Shown: positions 16,674 through 27,191 of the stretch, in pieces | Numbering within the stretch: position 1 is the first letter of the stretch | How the letters are laid out: every line of letters starts with the position of its first letter | Source: Pseudomonadota bacterium | GTDB taxonomy: Bacteria > Pseudomonadota > Gammaproteobacteria > Burkholderiales > Burkholderiaceae_C | Assembly: GCA_021799355.1 (NCBI GenBank) | Contig: JAJZAQ010000018.1 | Coordinates: forward strand, 1-51,487 | Direction: 5' to 3' | Length of the DNA stretch: 51,487 bases | Made by a program: the position numbers and the translations under genes | Notes under the pieces: model-generated | What the model saw: only the letters and a program-made list of their open reading frames with translations | Databases searched by the model: none | What the model was told of the DNA's origin: nothing

Positions 16674-17303
16674 TTACTCCTTCGGTTGGGCGGGCAGGGA
16701 CACCAGCCGCACGCGGTCGGCACGCCGTGCCTTGAGCTGCTGCGACACCGGCATGGCACGCACGTCTTTGCGTTTGCGCAGCGTCAGCGCGATCGCGGCG
16801 ATGATGGCCACGAGCAGAATGACCGCGGCGATTTCCACCGCAAACAGGTAGTGTGAATACAGCACCATGCCCAGCGCCTGGGTATTGGGCACGTGGTTGA
16901 GCGGATTGTCAGGCGAGGCGACGGCTCCGACCTGCGCGGCGCGCGTCAGCCCGCCGATCTGGAACCCCTGCATCAGCACGGCGGCCATTTCGAGCACGAT
17001 CAGCACGCCCACCAGCGCCGCCACCGGGAAATAGCGCCAGAACCCGCGACGCAGCGTGTCCAGATTGATGTCGAGCATCATCACCACGAACAGGAACAGC
17101 ACCATCACCGCGCCGACATACACCAGCACCAGGACGATAGCGAGAAACTCCGCGCGCAGCAGCAGCCAGATGGCGGCCATCTGGAAAAACGCCAGCACCA
17201 GGTACAGCGCCGAATGCACCGGGTTGCGTGCGGTGATCACGCGCAACGCCGCAAACAGCAGCACCGCGGAGAACACGTAAAACAGGATGGTTTGTACGTC
17301 CAT
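16674..17303 (-). CDS. nuoJ: NADH-quinone oxidoreductase subunit J
   Basis: 209-residue membrane subunit (ND6 homologue) with five hydrophobic helices. The start MDVQTILFYVFSAVLLFAALRV and the helix LVYVGAVMVLFLFVVMML, site of the pi-bulge in solved structures, are diagnostic. The ATG at 17303 was chosen because it begins directly before helix 1. A 98-nt spacer separates it from nuoI, longer than other nuo gaps; it contains the 10-nt palindrome TGCCGCGGCA (17333-17342) but no recognisable gene. Confidence 0.96.
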   Translation of the reverse strand: MDVQTILFYVFSAVLLFAALRVITARNPVHSALYLVLAFFQMAAIWLLLRAEFLAIVLVLVYVGAVMVLFLFVVMMLDINLDTLRRGFWRYFPVAALVGVLIVLEMAAVLMQGFQIGGLTRAAQVGAVASPDNPLNHVPNTQALGMVLYSHYLFAVEIAAVILLVAIIAAIALTLRKRKDVRAMPVSQQLKARRADRVRLVSLPAQPKE

Positions 17304-17401
17304 GGTCACAACATCAGCCTGGCCGCAACACATGCCGCGGCACCGAAACAGAGAGAACTACGCCGCAACTCCCGTCGTATCGGGGGCATGCGCGCGCACG
17401 A

Positions 17402-17890
17402 TCAGCGATAGGCGGCGTCGGCCTCCTTGGCTGCGGCGATTTGTTTTTCGTACCGATCCCCCACGGCCAGCAGCATGTCTTTGGTGAAGTAGAGATCACC
17501 GCGTTTTTCCCCGTGGTATTCGAAGATCTGCGTTTCGACGATCGAATCCACCGGGCAACTTTCTTCGCACAGTCCGCAAAAAATGCATTTGGTCAGGTCG
17601 ATGTCGTACCGCGTGGTGCGACGGGTACCGTCATCGCGCTGTTCCGATTCGATGGTGATGGCCAGCGCCGGGCAGACCGCCTCGCACAGCTTGCAGGCGA
17701 TGCAGCGTTCTTCGCCATTCGGATAGCGGCGCAGCGCATGCAGACCGCGGAACCGCGGCGACAGCGGCGTTTTTTCCTCCGGGTATTGCACCGTGATCTT
17801 GCTCTTGAAGGCATATTTGCCCGTCAGCGCCAGACCCTTGAAGAGTTCGACCAGGAAAAAGCTGTTGAAGGTGTCACGCAAAGCGGCCAT
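17402..17890 (-). CDS. nuoI: NADH-quinone oxidoreductase subunit I (two [4Fe-4S])
   Basis: 162-residue ferredoxin-like subunit of the hydrophilic arm; it passes electrons through clusters N6a and N6b toward NuoB. Two ferredoxin motifs are seen: [12 protein letters not shown] (about residues 63-74) and [12 protein letters not shown] (about 102-113). The N-terminal amphipathic helix [17 protein letters not shown] is typical. It starts 9 nt after nuoH. Confidence 0.98.
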   Translation of the reverse strand: MAALRDTFNSFFLVELFKGLALTGKYAFKSKITVQYPEEKTPLSPRFRGLHALRRYPNGEERCIACKLCEAVCPALAITIESEQRDDGTRRTTRYDIDLTKCIFCGLCEESCPVDSIVETQIFEYHGEKRGDLYFTKDMLLAVGDRYEKQIAAAKEADAAYR

Positions 17891-17899
17891 GGGTCTGCC

Positions 17900-18961
17900 T
17901 CACTTCCAGATGGTCCAGGGGGTCTGCATCCAGACCGCGACGACGATCAGCCAGAGCAGCGTCACCGGAATAAAAATTTTCCATCCCAGACGCATGATCT
18001 GGTCGTAACGGTAACGCGGAAACGTGGCGCGCAGCCAGAGAAACATGCTGACGACGACAAAGGTCTTGATCCCCAGCCAGATCCATCCCGGAATGAACCC
18101 TAGGAAGGCAAAGGGCGCATCCCAGCCACCGAGGAACATTACGGTGGTGAGGATGGAGATGAGGATCATGTTGGCATACTCGGCGAGGAAGAACATGGCA
18201 AACGCCATGCCTGAGTACTCGACCATATGTCCGGCGACGATTTCCGATTCGCCTTCGACCACGTCGAACGGTGCGCGATTGGTTTCCGCCACACCGGCGA
18301 TGAAGTAGACGACGAAAATCGGCAGCAGCGGCAGCCAGTTCCACGACAACACGTTCAGCCCCATGCTGGCGAACAGCCCTTTGGTTTGGCCGTTGACGAT
18401 TTCGGTCAGGTTCAGACTGCCGCTGACCATGAGCACGACGACCATGGCAAACCCCATGGCGATCTCATAGCTCACCATCTGCGCCGAGGCGCGCATGGCG
18501 CCGAGAAAGGCGTATTTCGAGTTGGATGCCCAGCCGGCGATGATGATGCCGTAGACCTCCAGCGACGTCAGCGCCAGCAACAGCAACAGACCGGCGTTGA
18601 CGTTGGCCAGCGCGACGTCGGGCCCAAAGGGAATGACCGCCCACGCCGCCAGCGCCGGCATGATGGTCATCACCGGGCCGAGAAGGAACAGGCGGCGGTT
18701 CGCACGCTGCGGGATGACGATTTCCTTGAACAGCAGTTTCAGGCCGTCGGCAATCGGCTGGAACAGGCCATACGGGCCGACGCGGTTGGGGCCGATGCGG
18801 ATCTGGATCCAGCCGATGAGCTTGCGCTCCCAGAGCGTCAGATAGGCCACGGCCCCCATCAGCGGGGCGACGATGACGATGATCTTGATCAGGTTCCAGA
18901 CGATCGGCCAGGCAATCGGGCCGAGCAGCGACAGACCGCCTTGATTGAAGGATTCGAGCAT
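17900..18961 (-). CDS. nuoH: NADH-quinone oxidoreductase subunit H
   Basis: 353-residue membrane subunit (ND1) that forms the quinone-binding tunnel with NuoB and NuoD. Seen: [35 protein letters not shown]-type [36 protein letters not shown] and a Pro-rich C-terminal helix. Eight or nine hydrophobic segments. It lies 2 nt after nuoG. Confidence 0.98.
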   Translation of the reverse strand: MLESFNQGGLSLLGPIAWPIVWNLIKIIVIVAPLMGAVAYLTLWERKLIGWIQIRIGPNRVGPYGLFQPIADGLKLLFKEIVIPQRANRRLFLLGPVMTIMPALAAWAVIPFGPDVALANVNAGLLLLLALTSLEVYGIIIAGWASNSKYAFLGAMRASAQMVSYEIAMGFAMVVVLMVSGSLNLTEIVNGQTKGLFASMGLNVLSWNWLPLLPIFVVYFIAGVAETNRAPFDVVEGESEIVAGHMVEYSGMAFAMFFLAEYANMILISILTTVMFLGGWDAPFAFLGFIPGWIWLGIKTFVVVSMFLWLRATFPRYRYDQIMRLGWKIFIPVTLLWLIVVAVWMQTPWTIWK

Positions 18962-18963
18962 GG

Positions 18964-21377
18964 TCAGATCTTTTCGACGGCAACGGCCTCACCCCGGGAG
19001 GACACGGCAGGAGAATCGGCTTTTTCCACGTGGACGGCACCGAACATCGGCCCCAGTGCTGCAGCATCGGCCCATGCCGCGGCGATGCGCACCACGCCAT
19101 CGGCCAGCGCCTGTTCGCAGCGCGCGGGCAGAATGACGGTATCGGCCTGCATCCGCACCTGCACCAGGTCACCGTCCTGCAAACCAAGACGCTGCCACAG
19201 CACCGGGTTGACCCCGACCAGACGGGCCTCGCGTGCATCGCGCGTGCGCTGCAGGCTGGGCGCGCGGCGGACGATGGCATCGCTCGAATAAATCGGCACC
19301 GTGGCCAGGCGTTCGACCGCCGTGGCCGCAGGCTGCGGCAGGCTTTGCGGCAAAGACAGCGGGTGCTGGGCGGCCAGCCGGGCCGCAATTCCCTGCTCAC
19401 CGCCGATGGCCTCGATCGCCGCAGCACGCACCTCGGCAGCGGTTTGAAAGTCAAAGCCCTGCAAGCCGAACAGATTGCCCAGCACGCGCAGCACCTTCCA
19501 CGCCGGACGGGTTTGGGCAAATGGCTGCACCACGGGATTGAAACTCTGCAGGCGGCCCTCGGCGTTGATCAGGCTGCCGGCGGTTTCGGTGAACGGCGCG
19601 ATCGGCAGCATGACGTGCGCGTATCCCTCGGCGGCATTGACGAAGGGGCTGAGCGAAACGATGAACTCCGCCCGCTGCAGCGCGTCAGCCATGGCCACGG
19701 GATCGGCGCAGTCGTCCTCCGGCTCAACGTTCAGCAGCACCAGCGCGCGCGGTGGCTGCGCTTCGATCTGCCCTGCATCGTGGCCGGCGGCCAGTGGCGA
19801 CACGCCGAGCAGCGCTGCGCCGACGGCGTTGGCCGCTTCGGTGAGCACACCGCAAACCGCGCCACTCTCGCGTGCGATCCACTGCGCCAGTGCGCGCAGC
19901 ATCGTCGCTTGCGGGTGCTGCATGGCGCTGTCACCAAGAAACACCGCTTTGCGTTCACCACCGAGCAGGCTGGCGGCGATTGCCCTGGCGGCCTCATCCG
20001 GTTCGGGCAGCGCCTGCAAGACGGCCGGCGGCTCGATGCCCTTGCCCTGCGCCAGCGCCTTGGCGATACCACCGAGCGCAGCCACCCATTGACTCGGGGC
20101 GACGGTGATACGACGGTGCATCGGCATGAGCCAGTCGTCGCTGGCAGCATGCAACGTGGACACCTTGGCACCGGCTTTGGCCGCATGCCGCAACCGTGCC
20201 GACAACAGCGGCTGCTCTTTGCGCAGCGTGCTGCCGATGAACAGCGCCGCCTGCAGTCGGCCGATGTCAGCGATGGGCATGCCCAGCCAGGGCACGCCGG
20301 CGTCGAGGCCGTCGGCGGAAAAGTCGCTGTGACGCAAACGGGTGTCGAGGCGGTTGCTGCCCAAGGCCTGCAGCAGTTGGCGCAACAGGTAGAGCTCTTC
20401 GAGCGTGCTCGACGGCGCTGCCAGCGCAGCCAGCGCCGTCGCCGCTGCGCTGCCGTCGGCAGCCATCGCACGCCGCAGGCCATCGACGGTGAATTCGAGC
20501 GCGGTCTGCCAGTCGACCGTCTTCCATTGCCCGCCCTCGCGGATTTGCGGCGCCTGCAGGCGCTCGGCGCTGTTGAGCCCCTCGTAGGCGAAGCGATCGC
20601 GGTCGGAAATCCAGCACTCGTTGACCGCCTCGTTTTCCAGCGGCAGCACGCGCATGACACGGTCGCCCTTGACCTGGACGATCAGATTGGCGCCGACGCT
20701 GTCGTGCGGGCTGATCGACGCCCGCCGCGCCAGCTCCCAGGTGCGCGCGCTGTAGCGGAACGGCTTGCTCGTCAGCGCACCGACCGGACACAGGTCGATC
20801 ATATTGCCCGACAGCTCGGAATCGACGGTCTGGCCGACGAAGGCCATGATCTCGGAGTGCTCGCCACGGTTGGCCATGCCGAGTTCCATGATCCCCGCCA
20901 CCTCTTGGCCGAAGCGCACGCAGCGGGTGCAATGGATACAGCGGCTCATTTCCTCCATGGCGATGAGCGGGCCGGCATCCTTGTGGAACACCACGCGTTT
21001 TTCCTCGGTGTAGCGCGACGCCGAACTGCCGTAGCCGACCGCCAGATCCTGCAACTGGCATTCGCCGCCCTGGTCGCAGATCGGGCAGTCCAGCGGATGG
21101 TTGATGAGCAAAAATTCCATCACCCCCTTCTGCGCCTGCACCGCGCGCTCGGAGCGGGTACGCACCACCATCCCCTGCGCCACCGGAGTGGCACAGGCAG
21201 GCAGCGGTTTGGGCGCTTTTCCACGTCGACCAGACACATGCGGCAGTTGGCTGCGATGCTCAGTTTGTGGTGATAGCAAAAGTGCGGCACGTAGATGCCG
21301 AGCTGCGTGGCGGCATCCATGACCATTGCGCCTTCGGGCACTTGGACTTTCTGGCCGTCGATTTCGAGTTCAACCAT
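18964..21377 (-). pseudogene. nuoG: NADH-quinone oxidoreductase subunit G, broken by a 1-base deletion (or sequence error)
   Basis: Iron-sulfur and molybdopterin-fold subunit of the complex I peripheral arm. The ATG at 21377 begins MVELEIDGQKVQVPEGAMV; Cys34, Cys45 and Cys48 start the [2Fe-2S] motif. After Lys54 the frame is lost: the DNA reads GAAAAGCGCCC where GAAAAGGCGCCC would continue APKPLPACATPV. One base (a C on the + strand) is missing near 21216. Restoring it gives 804 residues, a normal length, with CPICDQGGECQLQD, CIHCTRCVRF and DLCPVGALTSKPF intact in the second frame. No other decay is seen, and complex I would not assemble without it, so a sequencing/assembly error or very recent mutation is likely. 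Confidence 0.9.
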
Positions 21378-21418
21378 GATGTGGAAGCGTCCTGGCAAAT
21401 CGGCTCAGACGTTGCGAG

Positions 21419-22759
21419 TCAGACGTAGGCCGGCACGAGGCAGGTCTTGTGGGTGATGTGGTGCTCGAACTCGCTGCGGAAGTGCTTGATGAACGATTTC
21501 ACCGGCATGGCCGCGGCGTCGCCCAGCGCGCAGATGGTGCGCCCGGCAATGTTGTCCGACACCGAACCCAGCAGGTCGAGGTCTTCCATGCGCCCCTGCC
21601 CGTTTTCGATGCGATGCACCACGCGGTACAACCAACCCGTGCCTTCGCGGCACGGCGTGCACTGACCGCACGATTCGTGTTGATAAAAGTACGACAGCCG
21701 CATCAGCGACTTGACCATGCAGCGCGTATCGTTGAGCACGATCACCGCGCCGGAGCCGAGCATCGACCCCGCCTTGGCGATGGAGTCGTAGTCCATGGTG
21801 CAGTCCATCATGATGCCGGCCGGCAGCACCGGCGCCGACGAGCCGCCGGGAATGACCGCCTTGAGCTGTCGGCCCTCGCGCATCCCTCCGGCGAGTTCGA
21901 GCAGCTTGGCAAACGGCGTGCCCATCGGCACTTCGTAGTTGCCGGGGCGCTCGACGTCTCCGGACACGGAGAAGATTTTGGTGCCGCCGTTGTTCGGCTT
22001 GCCGACTTCGAGGTACGCCTGTCCGCCGTTGCGGATGATCCAGGGCACTGCGGCAAAGGTTTCGGTGTTGTTGATGGTCGTGGGCTTGCCGTACAGGCCG
22101 AAGCTCGCGGGGAAAGGCGGCTTGAACCGCGGCTGACCCTTCTTGCCTTCGAGCGATTCGAGCAGCGCGGTTTCCTCGCCGCAGATATACGCGCCAAAAC
22201 CGTGCGAGGCGTGGAGCTGGAAGCTGAAATTGCTGCCCAGGATGTTGTCGCCGAGGAAACCGGCCGCGCGCGCCTGCCGCAGCGCCTCCTCGAAGCGCTC
22301 GTAGTCCTCAAAGATTTCGCCGTGGATGTAGTTGTAACCCACCGAGATGCCCATGGCGAACGCGGCGATGGTCATGCCCTCGATCACGGCATGCGGGTTG
22401 AAGCGCAGGATGTCGCGATCCTTGAACGTGCCGGGCTCGCCCTCGTCGGAGTTGCACACCAGGTACTTCTGCCCCGGAAACTGCCGCGGCATGAAACTCC
22501 ACTTCAGCCCGGTCGGGAAGCCCGCGCCGCCTCGGCCGCGCAGCGCCGACGCCTTGACTTCGGCGATCACCTGATCGGGAGTCCAGCCTTCGGTGAGGAT
22601 TTTGCGCAGCGCCTTGTAGCCGTCGCGCGCGAGATAGCCGTCGATCCCCCAGTTGCTGCCGTCCAGCCCGGCGAGGATCTGCGGCTGGATGTGGCGACCG
22701 TGAAAACAGGTTTCCTTCCCGGTACTGCGGCCGAAGGGATGACTCACAGGATGACTCAT
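21419..22759 (-). CDS. nuoF: NADH-quinone oxidoreductase subunit F (FMN, NADH-binding, N3)
   Basis: 446 residues. It binds NADH and FMN and carries the N3 [4Fe-4S] cluster. The Gly-rich nucleotide-binding segment [18 protein letters not shown], the FMN site [31 protein letters not shown] and the cluster motif [12 protein letters not shown] plus distal Cys of [13 protein letters not shown] are all present. The start ATG at 22759 overlaps the nuoE stop (ATGA); the first 20 residues ([16 protein letters not shown]) are poorly conserved. Confidence 0.98.
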   Translation of the reverse strand: MSHPVSHPFGRSTGKETCFHGRHIQPQILAGLDGSNWGIDGYLARDGYKALRKILTEGWTPDQVIAEVKASALRGRGGAGFPTGLKWSFMPRQFPGQKYLVCNSDEGEPGTFKDRDILRFNPHAVIEGMTIAAFAMGISVGYNYIHGEIFEDYERFEEALRQARAAGFLGDNILGSNFSFQLHASHGFGAYICGEETALLESLEGKKGQPRFKPPFPASFGLYGKPTTINNTETFAAVPWIIRNGGQAYLEVGKPNNGGTKIFSVSGDVERPGNYEVPMGTPFAKLLELAGGMREGRQLKAVIPGGSSAPVLPAGIMMDCTMDYDSIAKAGSMLGSGAVIVLNDTRCMVKSLMRLSYFYQHESCGQCTPCREGTGWLYRVVHRIENGQGRMEDLDLLGSVSDNIAGRTICALGDAAAMPVKSFIKHFRSEFEHHITHKTCLVPAYV

Positions 22760-23295
22760 TCGGACTCCTCCTTCGCCGCTGCTGCACGCAGTTCGTCGAT
22801 CAGCGCATCCAGACGTTCAGGGCGCATGAAGCTGCACAGCCGGCGGTCGTTGACCAGCATGGCCGGCGCATCGCCGCACGCGCCCAGACATTCCGACTCC
22901 TGCAGAGTGAAAAGACCGTCTGGCGTGGTGTCGCCGATGGCCACGCCGAGCTTGTCGCTGAGGTACTGCGCCGCGGCCGCTCCACCGCTCAACGCGCAGG
23001 GCAGATTGGTGCAGACGTTGAGCTTGTAGCGCCCGACCGGCCGGGTGTTGAACATGTTGTAAAAAGTAACGACCTCGTGCACCGCGATCGGCGGCATGCC
23101 AAGGTAGTCGGCAACGGCTTTTTCCGCCGCCGGCGACACCCAGCCGTGCCGTTGCTGCACGATGGACAGCGCCGCGATCACCGCGGACTGCTTCTGATCC
23201 GCGGGATATTTGGCGATTTCCTGGTCGATGCGCTGACGAATTTCTTCGGACAGCGTCAGGTGTTGCACTTCGCAATCCATAGGCAGGCGGTCCAT
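22756..23295 (-). CDS. nuoE: NADH-quinone oxidoreductase subunit E ([2Fe-2S])
   Basis: 179-residue thioredoxin-fold subunit with cluster N1a. The four ligands are seen in [11 protein letters not shown] and [12 protein letters not shown]. The N-terminal helical bundle ([24 protein letters not shown]) is complete. Its ATG overlaps the nuoD stop and its stop overlaps nuoF, so D-E-F are translationally coupled. Confidence 0.97.
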   Translation of the reverse strand: MDRLPMDCEVQHLTLSEEIRQRIDQEIAKYPADQKQSAVIAALSIVQQRHGWVSPAAEKAVADYLGMPPIAVHEVVTFYNMFNTRPVGRYKLNVCTNLPCALSGGAAAAQYLSDKLGVAIGDTTPDGLFTLQESECLGACGDAPAMLVNDRRLCSFMRPERLDALIDELRAAAAKEESE

Positions 23296-24548
23296 CAGCG
23301 GTCGATCTCCCCGAAAACGATATCGAGTGTGCCGATGATGGCCACGACATCGGCAATCATGTGGCCCCGCGACATTTCGTCCAGCGCGGCAAGGTGGGCG
23401 AAGCCGGGCGCGCGGATTTTCAGGCGGTAGGGTTTGTTCGCGCCGTCGGAAACGAGGTAAATGCCGAATTCACCCTTGGGATGCTCGACTGCCGCGTAGG
23501 CCTGACCTTCGGGAACACGCATGCCCTCGCTGAACAGTTTGAAGTGATGAATCAGCGCTTCCATGCTGGTTTTCATCTCTTCACGCGGCGGCGGCGCAAT
23601 CTTGTGGTTATCGGTGATCACCGGACCGGGGTTGGCACGCAGCCAGTCGACGCACTGTTTGATGATGCGGTTGGACTGGCGCATTTCTTCCACGCGCACC
23701 AGGTAGCGGTCGTAGCAGTCGCCGTTCTTGCCGACCGGCACGTCGAACTCGACGCGGTCGTACACGTCATACGGCTGCATTTTGCGCAAATCCCAGGCCA
23801 CTCCCGACCCACGCAGCATCGGCCCGGTCATGCCCAGGTTCATCGCCCGCTCGGGGCTGACGACGCCGATGCCCACCGTGCGCTGCTTCCAGATGCGGTT
23901 GTCGGTCAGCAGCGTCTCGTACTCATCGACATAGGCGGGAAAACGCTGGGTGAAATCCTCGATGAAGTCGAGCAGCGAGCCCTGGCGGTTGGCGTTGCGC
24001 GCCTCGACAGCACGCGCGTTGCGGATCCGGGATTCACCGTACTGCGGCATGCGGTCGGGCAGATCGCGATACACCCCACCGGGGCGGAAGTACGCCGCGT
24101 GCATGCGCGCACCCGACACCGCTTCGTACATGTCGAACAGGTCTTCGCGCTCGCGGAAGGCGTAGAGGAAAATGGTCATCGCCCCGCAGTCCAGACCATG
24201 CGCGCCCAGCCACATCAGGTGGTTGAGCAACCGGGTGATCTCGGCGAACATCACGCGGATGTATTGCGCGCGCAGCGGCACCTCCACACCGAGCAGCTTC
24301 TCGATTGCCAGGCAATAGGCGTGCTCGTTGCACATCATCGACACATAGTCCAGGCGATCCATGTACGGCAAAGCCTGGATGTAGGTCTTGTGCTCGGCGA
24401 GTTTTTCCGTCGCGCGGTGCAGCAGTCCGATATGCGGATCGGCACGCTGCACGACCTCACCGTCGAGTTCGAGCACCAGGCGCAGCACGCCGTGAGCTGC
24501 CGGATGCTGTGGCCCGAAGTTGAGGGTGTAATTTTTGATGTCAGCCAT
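23295..24548 (-). CDS. nuoD: NADH-quinone oxidoreductase subunit D
   Basis: 49-kDa-type subunit lining the quinone-binding site, 417 residues. Start [22 protein letters not shown] contains the quinone-site HPAAHG loop. Other blocks: [68 protein letters not shown] and a C-terminal DIVFGEIDR. It starts 1 nt after the nuoC stop. Confidence 0.98.
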   Translation of the reverse strand: MADIKNYTLNFGPQHPAAHGVLRLVLELDGEVVQRADPHIGLLHRATEKLAEHKTYIQALPYMDRLDYVSMMCNEHAYCLAIEKLLGVEVPLRAQYIRVMFAEITRLLNHLMWLGAHGLDCGAMTIFLYAFREREDLFDMYEAVSGARMHAAYFRPGGVYRDLPDRMPQYGESRIRNARAVEARNANRQGSLLDFIEDFTQRFPAYVDEYETLLTDNRIWKQRTVGIGVVSPERAMNLGMTGPMLRGSGVAWDLRKMQPYDVYDRVEFDVPVGKNGDCYDRYLVRVEEMRQSNRIIKQCVDWLRANPGPVITDNHKIAPPPREEMKTSMEALIHHFKLFSEGMRVPEGQAYAAVEHPKGEFGIYLVSDGANKPYRLKIRAPGFAHLAALDEMSRGHMIADVVAIIGTLDIVFGEIDR

Positions 24549-24549
24549 C

Positions 24550-25179
24550 TCAGTGTCCCTGCTTCGTGCGCTGCACGCCACCCAGCCCGCCGTAGCCGGG
24601 TTCGCGGATGACCCGGGGGGTGATTTCGCGCGGCTCGATGGTCACGGGTTGATAGATCACGCGCTTGCTGTCCGGGTCGTAACGCATTTCCACCGTGCCC
24701 GACAGCGGGAAATCCTTGCGGAAGGGGTGGCCGATGAAACCATAGTCGGTCAGAATGCGGCGCAGGTCCGGATGGCCGTCGAACACCACACCATACAGGT
24801 CGAACGCCTCACGCTCGAACCAGTTGGCCGCATTCCAGACATCGGTGATCGAGGGCACCAGCGGCAGGTCGTCCTGCGGGCAGCGCACGCGCAGACGCAA
24901 ACGCCAGTTGTGCTGCAGCGACAGCAGATGCAGCACCACGACGAAACGTCCCTCCTCCTCACGCAGGGCATTGCCGTAGCGCGCATAGTCCACGGCGCAC
25001 AGGTCGATCAACTGCTCGAAATGCAGCGCCGGATCGTCACGCAGCGTCAAACAGGTCTGGCGGTAGTGCTCCGGAGCAACATCCAGGGTGAGTTCGCCAA
25101 GAGCGGCGTCCAGCGCCAAGATGTGCTGCCCGAGAGTGCTGCGCAACGCGGCGTCGAGTTGTTCGAGCTTGCTGGCCAT
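24550..25179 (-). CDS. nuoC: NADH-quinone oxidoreductase subunit C
   Basis: 209-residue 30-kDa-type subunit of the connecting module. The signature ERE(A)[34 protein letters not shown] is present in pieces (residues about 121-158). The separate nuoC and nuoD genes (not the fused enterobacterial form) fit a betaproteobacterium. The 113-nt spacer before it (25180-25292) is pyrimidine-rich on the coding strand, with no gene seen. Confidence 0.97.
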   Translation of the reverse strand: MASKLEQLDAALRSTLGQHILALDAALGELTLDVAPEHYRQTCLTLRDDPALHFEQLIDLCAVDYARYGNALREEEGRFVVVLHLLSLQHNWRLRLRVRCPQDDLPLVPSITDVWNAANWFEREAFDLYGVVFDGHPDLRRILTDYGFIGHPFRKDFPLSGTVEMRYDPDSKRVIYQPVTIEPREITPRVIREPGYGGLGGVQRTKQGH

Positions 25180-25292
25180 GTGCGGAGTAGGACCAAAGAA
25201 AAGAGGGCCGAAAGGAGGGGGGCGGAGAGAATGAACCAGTCGGACGAGACGTAAGAGCGGGCCGAAACGAGCAGGAACGGGACGAAGCAGCC

Positions 25293-25769
25293 TCAGCGCG
25301 CGATGGTTTCCGTCCGCCGGATCTTGTTCTGCAACTGGATCAGCCCGTAGAGCAAGGCCTCGGCCGTCGGCGGGCAACCAGGCACATAGACATCGACCGG
25401 AACGATGCGGTCGCAGCCGCGCACCACCGAATAGCTGTAGTGGTAATAGCCGCCGCCATTGGCGCACGAGCCCATGGAGACGACCCAGCGCGGCTCGGCC
25501 ATCTGGTCATACACCTTGCGCAGCGCCGGGGCCATTTTGTTGCACAGCGTGCCGGCGACGATCATCAAGTCGGACTGCCGCGGACTTGGACGGAACACGA
25601 TGCCGAAGCGGTCCAGGTCGTAGCGCGCGGCACCTGCGTGCATCATCTCCACTGCGCAGCACGCCAAACCAAAGGTCATCGGCCAGAGTGAACCGGTGCG
25701 CGTCCAGTTGATCAGCTTGTCCGCCGTGGTGGTGATGAAGCCTTCCTGCAAAACACCTTCGATGCTCAT
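25293..25769 (-). CDS. nuoB: NADH-quinone oxidoreductase subunit B (cluster N2)
   Basis: 158 residues. It holds the terminal [4Fe-4S] cluster N2 next to quinone. Ligands: the tandem Cys pair in [10 protein letters not shown], then [11 protein letters not shown] and [16 protein letters not shown]. The N-terminal [18 protein letters not shown] is typical. A 60-nt spacer separates it from nuoA. Confidence 0.98.
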   Translation of the reverse strand: MSIEGVLQEGFITTTADKLINWTRTGSLWPMTFGLACCAVEMMHAGAARYDLDRFGIVFRPSPRQSDLMIVAGTLCNKMAPALRKVYDQMAEPRWVVSMGSCANGGGYYHYSYSVVRGCDRIVPVDVYVPGCPPTAEALLYGLIQLQNKIRRTETIAR

Positions 25770-25829
25770 GATGAGTTCCTTACGACCCGTTCAATCCGAC
25801 GCCACGATACAAGGGTTGCGCAGCGGGCA

Positions 25830-26189
25830 TCACTCCCAGTCGAGAGCCCCTTTTTTCCACTCGTAAATGAAGCCGATCGTCAGGATGGCGAGAAAAATCA
25901 TCATGGCCCAGAAGCCGATCTGGCCAATCTCCTTGAGCGCCACCGCCCACGGGAAGAGAAATGCGATTTCGAGGTCGAAAAGGATGAACAGAATGGCCAC
26001 GAGGTAATAACGCACGTCGAATTTCATGCGCGCGTCTTCGAACGCCTCGAAGCCACATTCGTAAGGAGAATTTTTTTCCGCGTCGGGGTGACGCGGCGCG
26101 ATCAGATAACCGAGCAGTTGGGGCACAACGCCTACGCCGATGCCCACGAGGATGAACAACAACACCGGCAGATACTGCTCCAGGTTCAT
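25830..26189 (-). CDS. nuoA: NADH-quinone oxidoreductase subunit A
   Basis: 119 residues, three membrane helices (ND3 homologue). Between helices 1 and 2 is the conserved loop [25 protein letters not shown] containing the mobile Cys. First protein gene of nuo, 52 nt downstream of tRNA-Leu on the same strand. Confidence 0.97.
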   Translation of the reverse strand: MNLEQYLPVLLFILVGIGVGVVPQLLGYLIAPRHPDAEKNSPYECGFEAFEDARMKFDVRYYLVAILFILFDLEIAFLFPWAVALKEIGQIGFWAMMIFLAILTIGFIYEWKKGALDWE

Positions 26190-26241
26190 CGCACTCCATC
26201 TCCTGTTGTGATTGGACGGGTTGACCCCGCCTTTCCATTTT

Positions 26242-26326
26242 TGGTGCCGACGGCGAGACTCGAACTCGCACAGCTTTCGCCACTACCCCCTCAAGATAGC
26301 GTGTCTACCAATTCCACCACGTCGGC
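26242..26326 (-). tRNA. tRNA-Leu (anticodon GAG)
   Basis: 85 nt including an encoded CCA. On the minus strand it begins GCCGACGTGGTGGAATTGG (D-arm) and has an anticodon stem CTATC/GGTAG around loop TTGAGGG, giving GAG. A long variable arm (class II) and T-arm with GTTCGAGTC follow, and the 3' acceptor strand CGTCGGC pairs with 5' GCCGACG. It lies between secG and nuoA in the same direction, an arrangement I know from other betaproteobacteria, so processing from a secG-tRNA-nuo transcript is likely. Confidence 0.95.
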
Positions 26327-26698
26327 TCAAACCGGACGCCACTGGCCATCCTGCCCGCCTGCGGCGCGCCCGACCAATGCGACAAACCCCTCAAAACAGA
26401 CTGGAACGATGCGCGACTGCTGCCTTGATCGCAGCAGACGGCCACAGACCCCTTGCGGCGCCTCGCTCTACCCAGACGTTGACTGCACCGCAACGCCTGC
26501 CCCGTTTTGACAGACTCGTTTGTTACCGGATTTGCAAAACAAAAAGATCTTACATGCCCCCCATGCGATCGAGCAACATGCTTCAGCCGGATATTGCGCT
26601 GACGCAATGCAGCAATTGGCTAGAGATTGACAGGCCGCAGGATTTGTGTTTGCTGCAATGCACCATGATGTAGCCTGTTGACCTGAATCAAGCAGGTT
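26327..26698. other. 372-bp spacer between secG and tRNA-Leu with regulatory-type elements
   Basis: No gene is seen. The secG-proximal half is AT-rich against the genome background. It holds an Fnr-box-like site (26678-26691) and a dyad ATTGCG-CTGA-CGCAAT (26593-26608). A weak minus-strand promoter candidate for tRNA-Leu/nuo also fits: TTGCTC, 18-bp spacer, TAAGAT (about 26550-26580). Confidence 0.5.
26678..26691. promoter_or_regulatory. Fnr-box-like site upstream of tRNA-Leu-nuo
   Basis: TTGAC-CTGA-ATCAA matches 9 of 10 positions of the Fnr consensus TTGAT-N4-ATCAA. It lies 7 nt past the secG stop and about 350 bp upstream of tRNA-Leu. In E. coli, nuo is repressed by Fnr under anoxia, and an Fnr-like gene is in this window. 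The link is inferred. Confidence 0.4.
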
Positions 26699-27112
26699 TT
26701 ATTTCGCTGCGCTCGCAGCCGCGGCCGCCGGCTTGGCCGCGCTGGCGGCTGCGCCAGTTGCAGGCAGCGAAGGAATCTGGCTCAGCGGCGCGGCCGACTT
26801 GGCCGGCGCGGCTACCGACGCCACGGGCGCTGGAGCCGCCAGCTTTTCCATCAGCCCGCCATCGCCCGAATTTCCGCGATTGCCGAAATAGGCCATCATC
26901 AGCGTCGTGGCAAAAAACAATGTCGCCGCCACCGCCGTGCTGCGGCTGAGAAAGTTGGCCGAACCCGTCGCGCCGAACAGACTGCCCGACGCGCCCGAGC
27001 CGAACGACGCGCCCATATCGGCGCCCTTGCCATGCTGCATCAGCACCAGCACGATCATTACCAGCGCAGACAGTATCTGCACCACCAGGGTCAGGGTCAT
27101 CAAAATTTGCAT
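26699..27112 (-). CDS. secG: Preprotein translocase subunit SecG
   Basis: 137-residue auxiliary subunit of the SecYEG channel, two membrane helices: LVVQILSALVMIVLVLMQ and AVAATLFFATTLMMAYFG. Between them is the family loop GKGADMGASFGSGASGSLFGATGSANFLSR. After helix 2 a 55-residue Ala/Pro/Ser-rich tail follows, longer than in E. coli SecG but usual for Burkholderiales. It lies 79 nt after tpiA. Confidence 0.95.
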   Translation of the reverse strand: MQILMTLTLVVQILSALVMIVLVLMQHGKGADMGASFGSGASGSLFGATGSANFLSRSTAVAATLFFATTLMMAYFGNRGNSGDGGLMEKLAAPAPVASVAAPAKSAAPLSQIPSLPATGAAASAAKPAAAAASAAK

Positions 27113-27191
27113 GGATCGACTCAGTGCGCTCTCGCGTCTCACAACCTCAAACCGTCGGTGCGCCCAGCAGCCACGCACCAGCCCCACTCCA

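Noticed and set aside
21205-21225. Programmed ribosomal frameshift in nuoG
   Set aside because: G-GAA-AAG does not allow good re-pairing in the P-site and no strong downstream stimulator is apparent; a missing base is simpler. Kept only as an alternative.
19030-21273. A 747-codon open frame on the + strand opposite nuoG
   Set aside because: It is antisense to nuoG, His/Arg/Gln-rich with no family pattern, and typical of shadow frames in this GC-rich genome.
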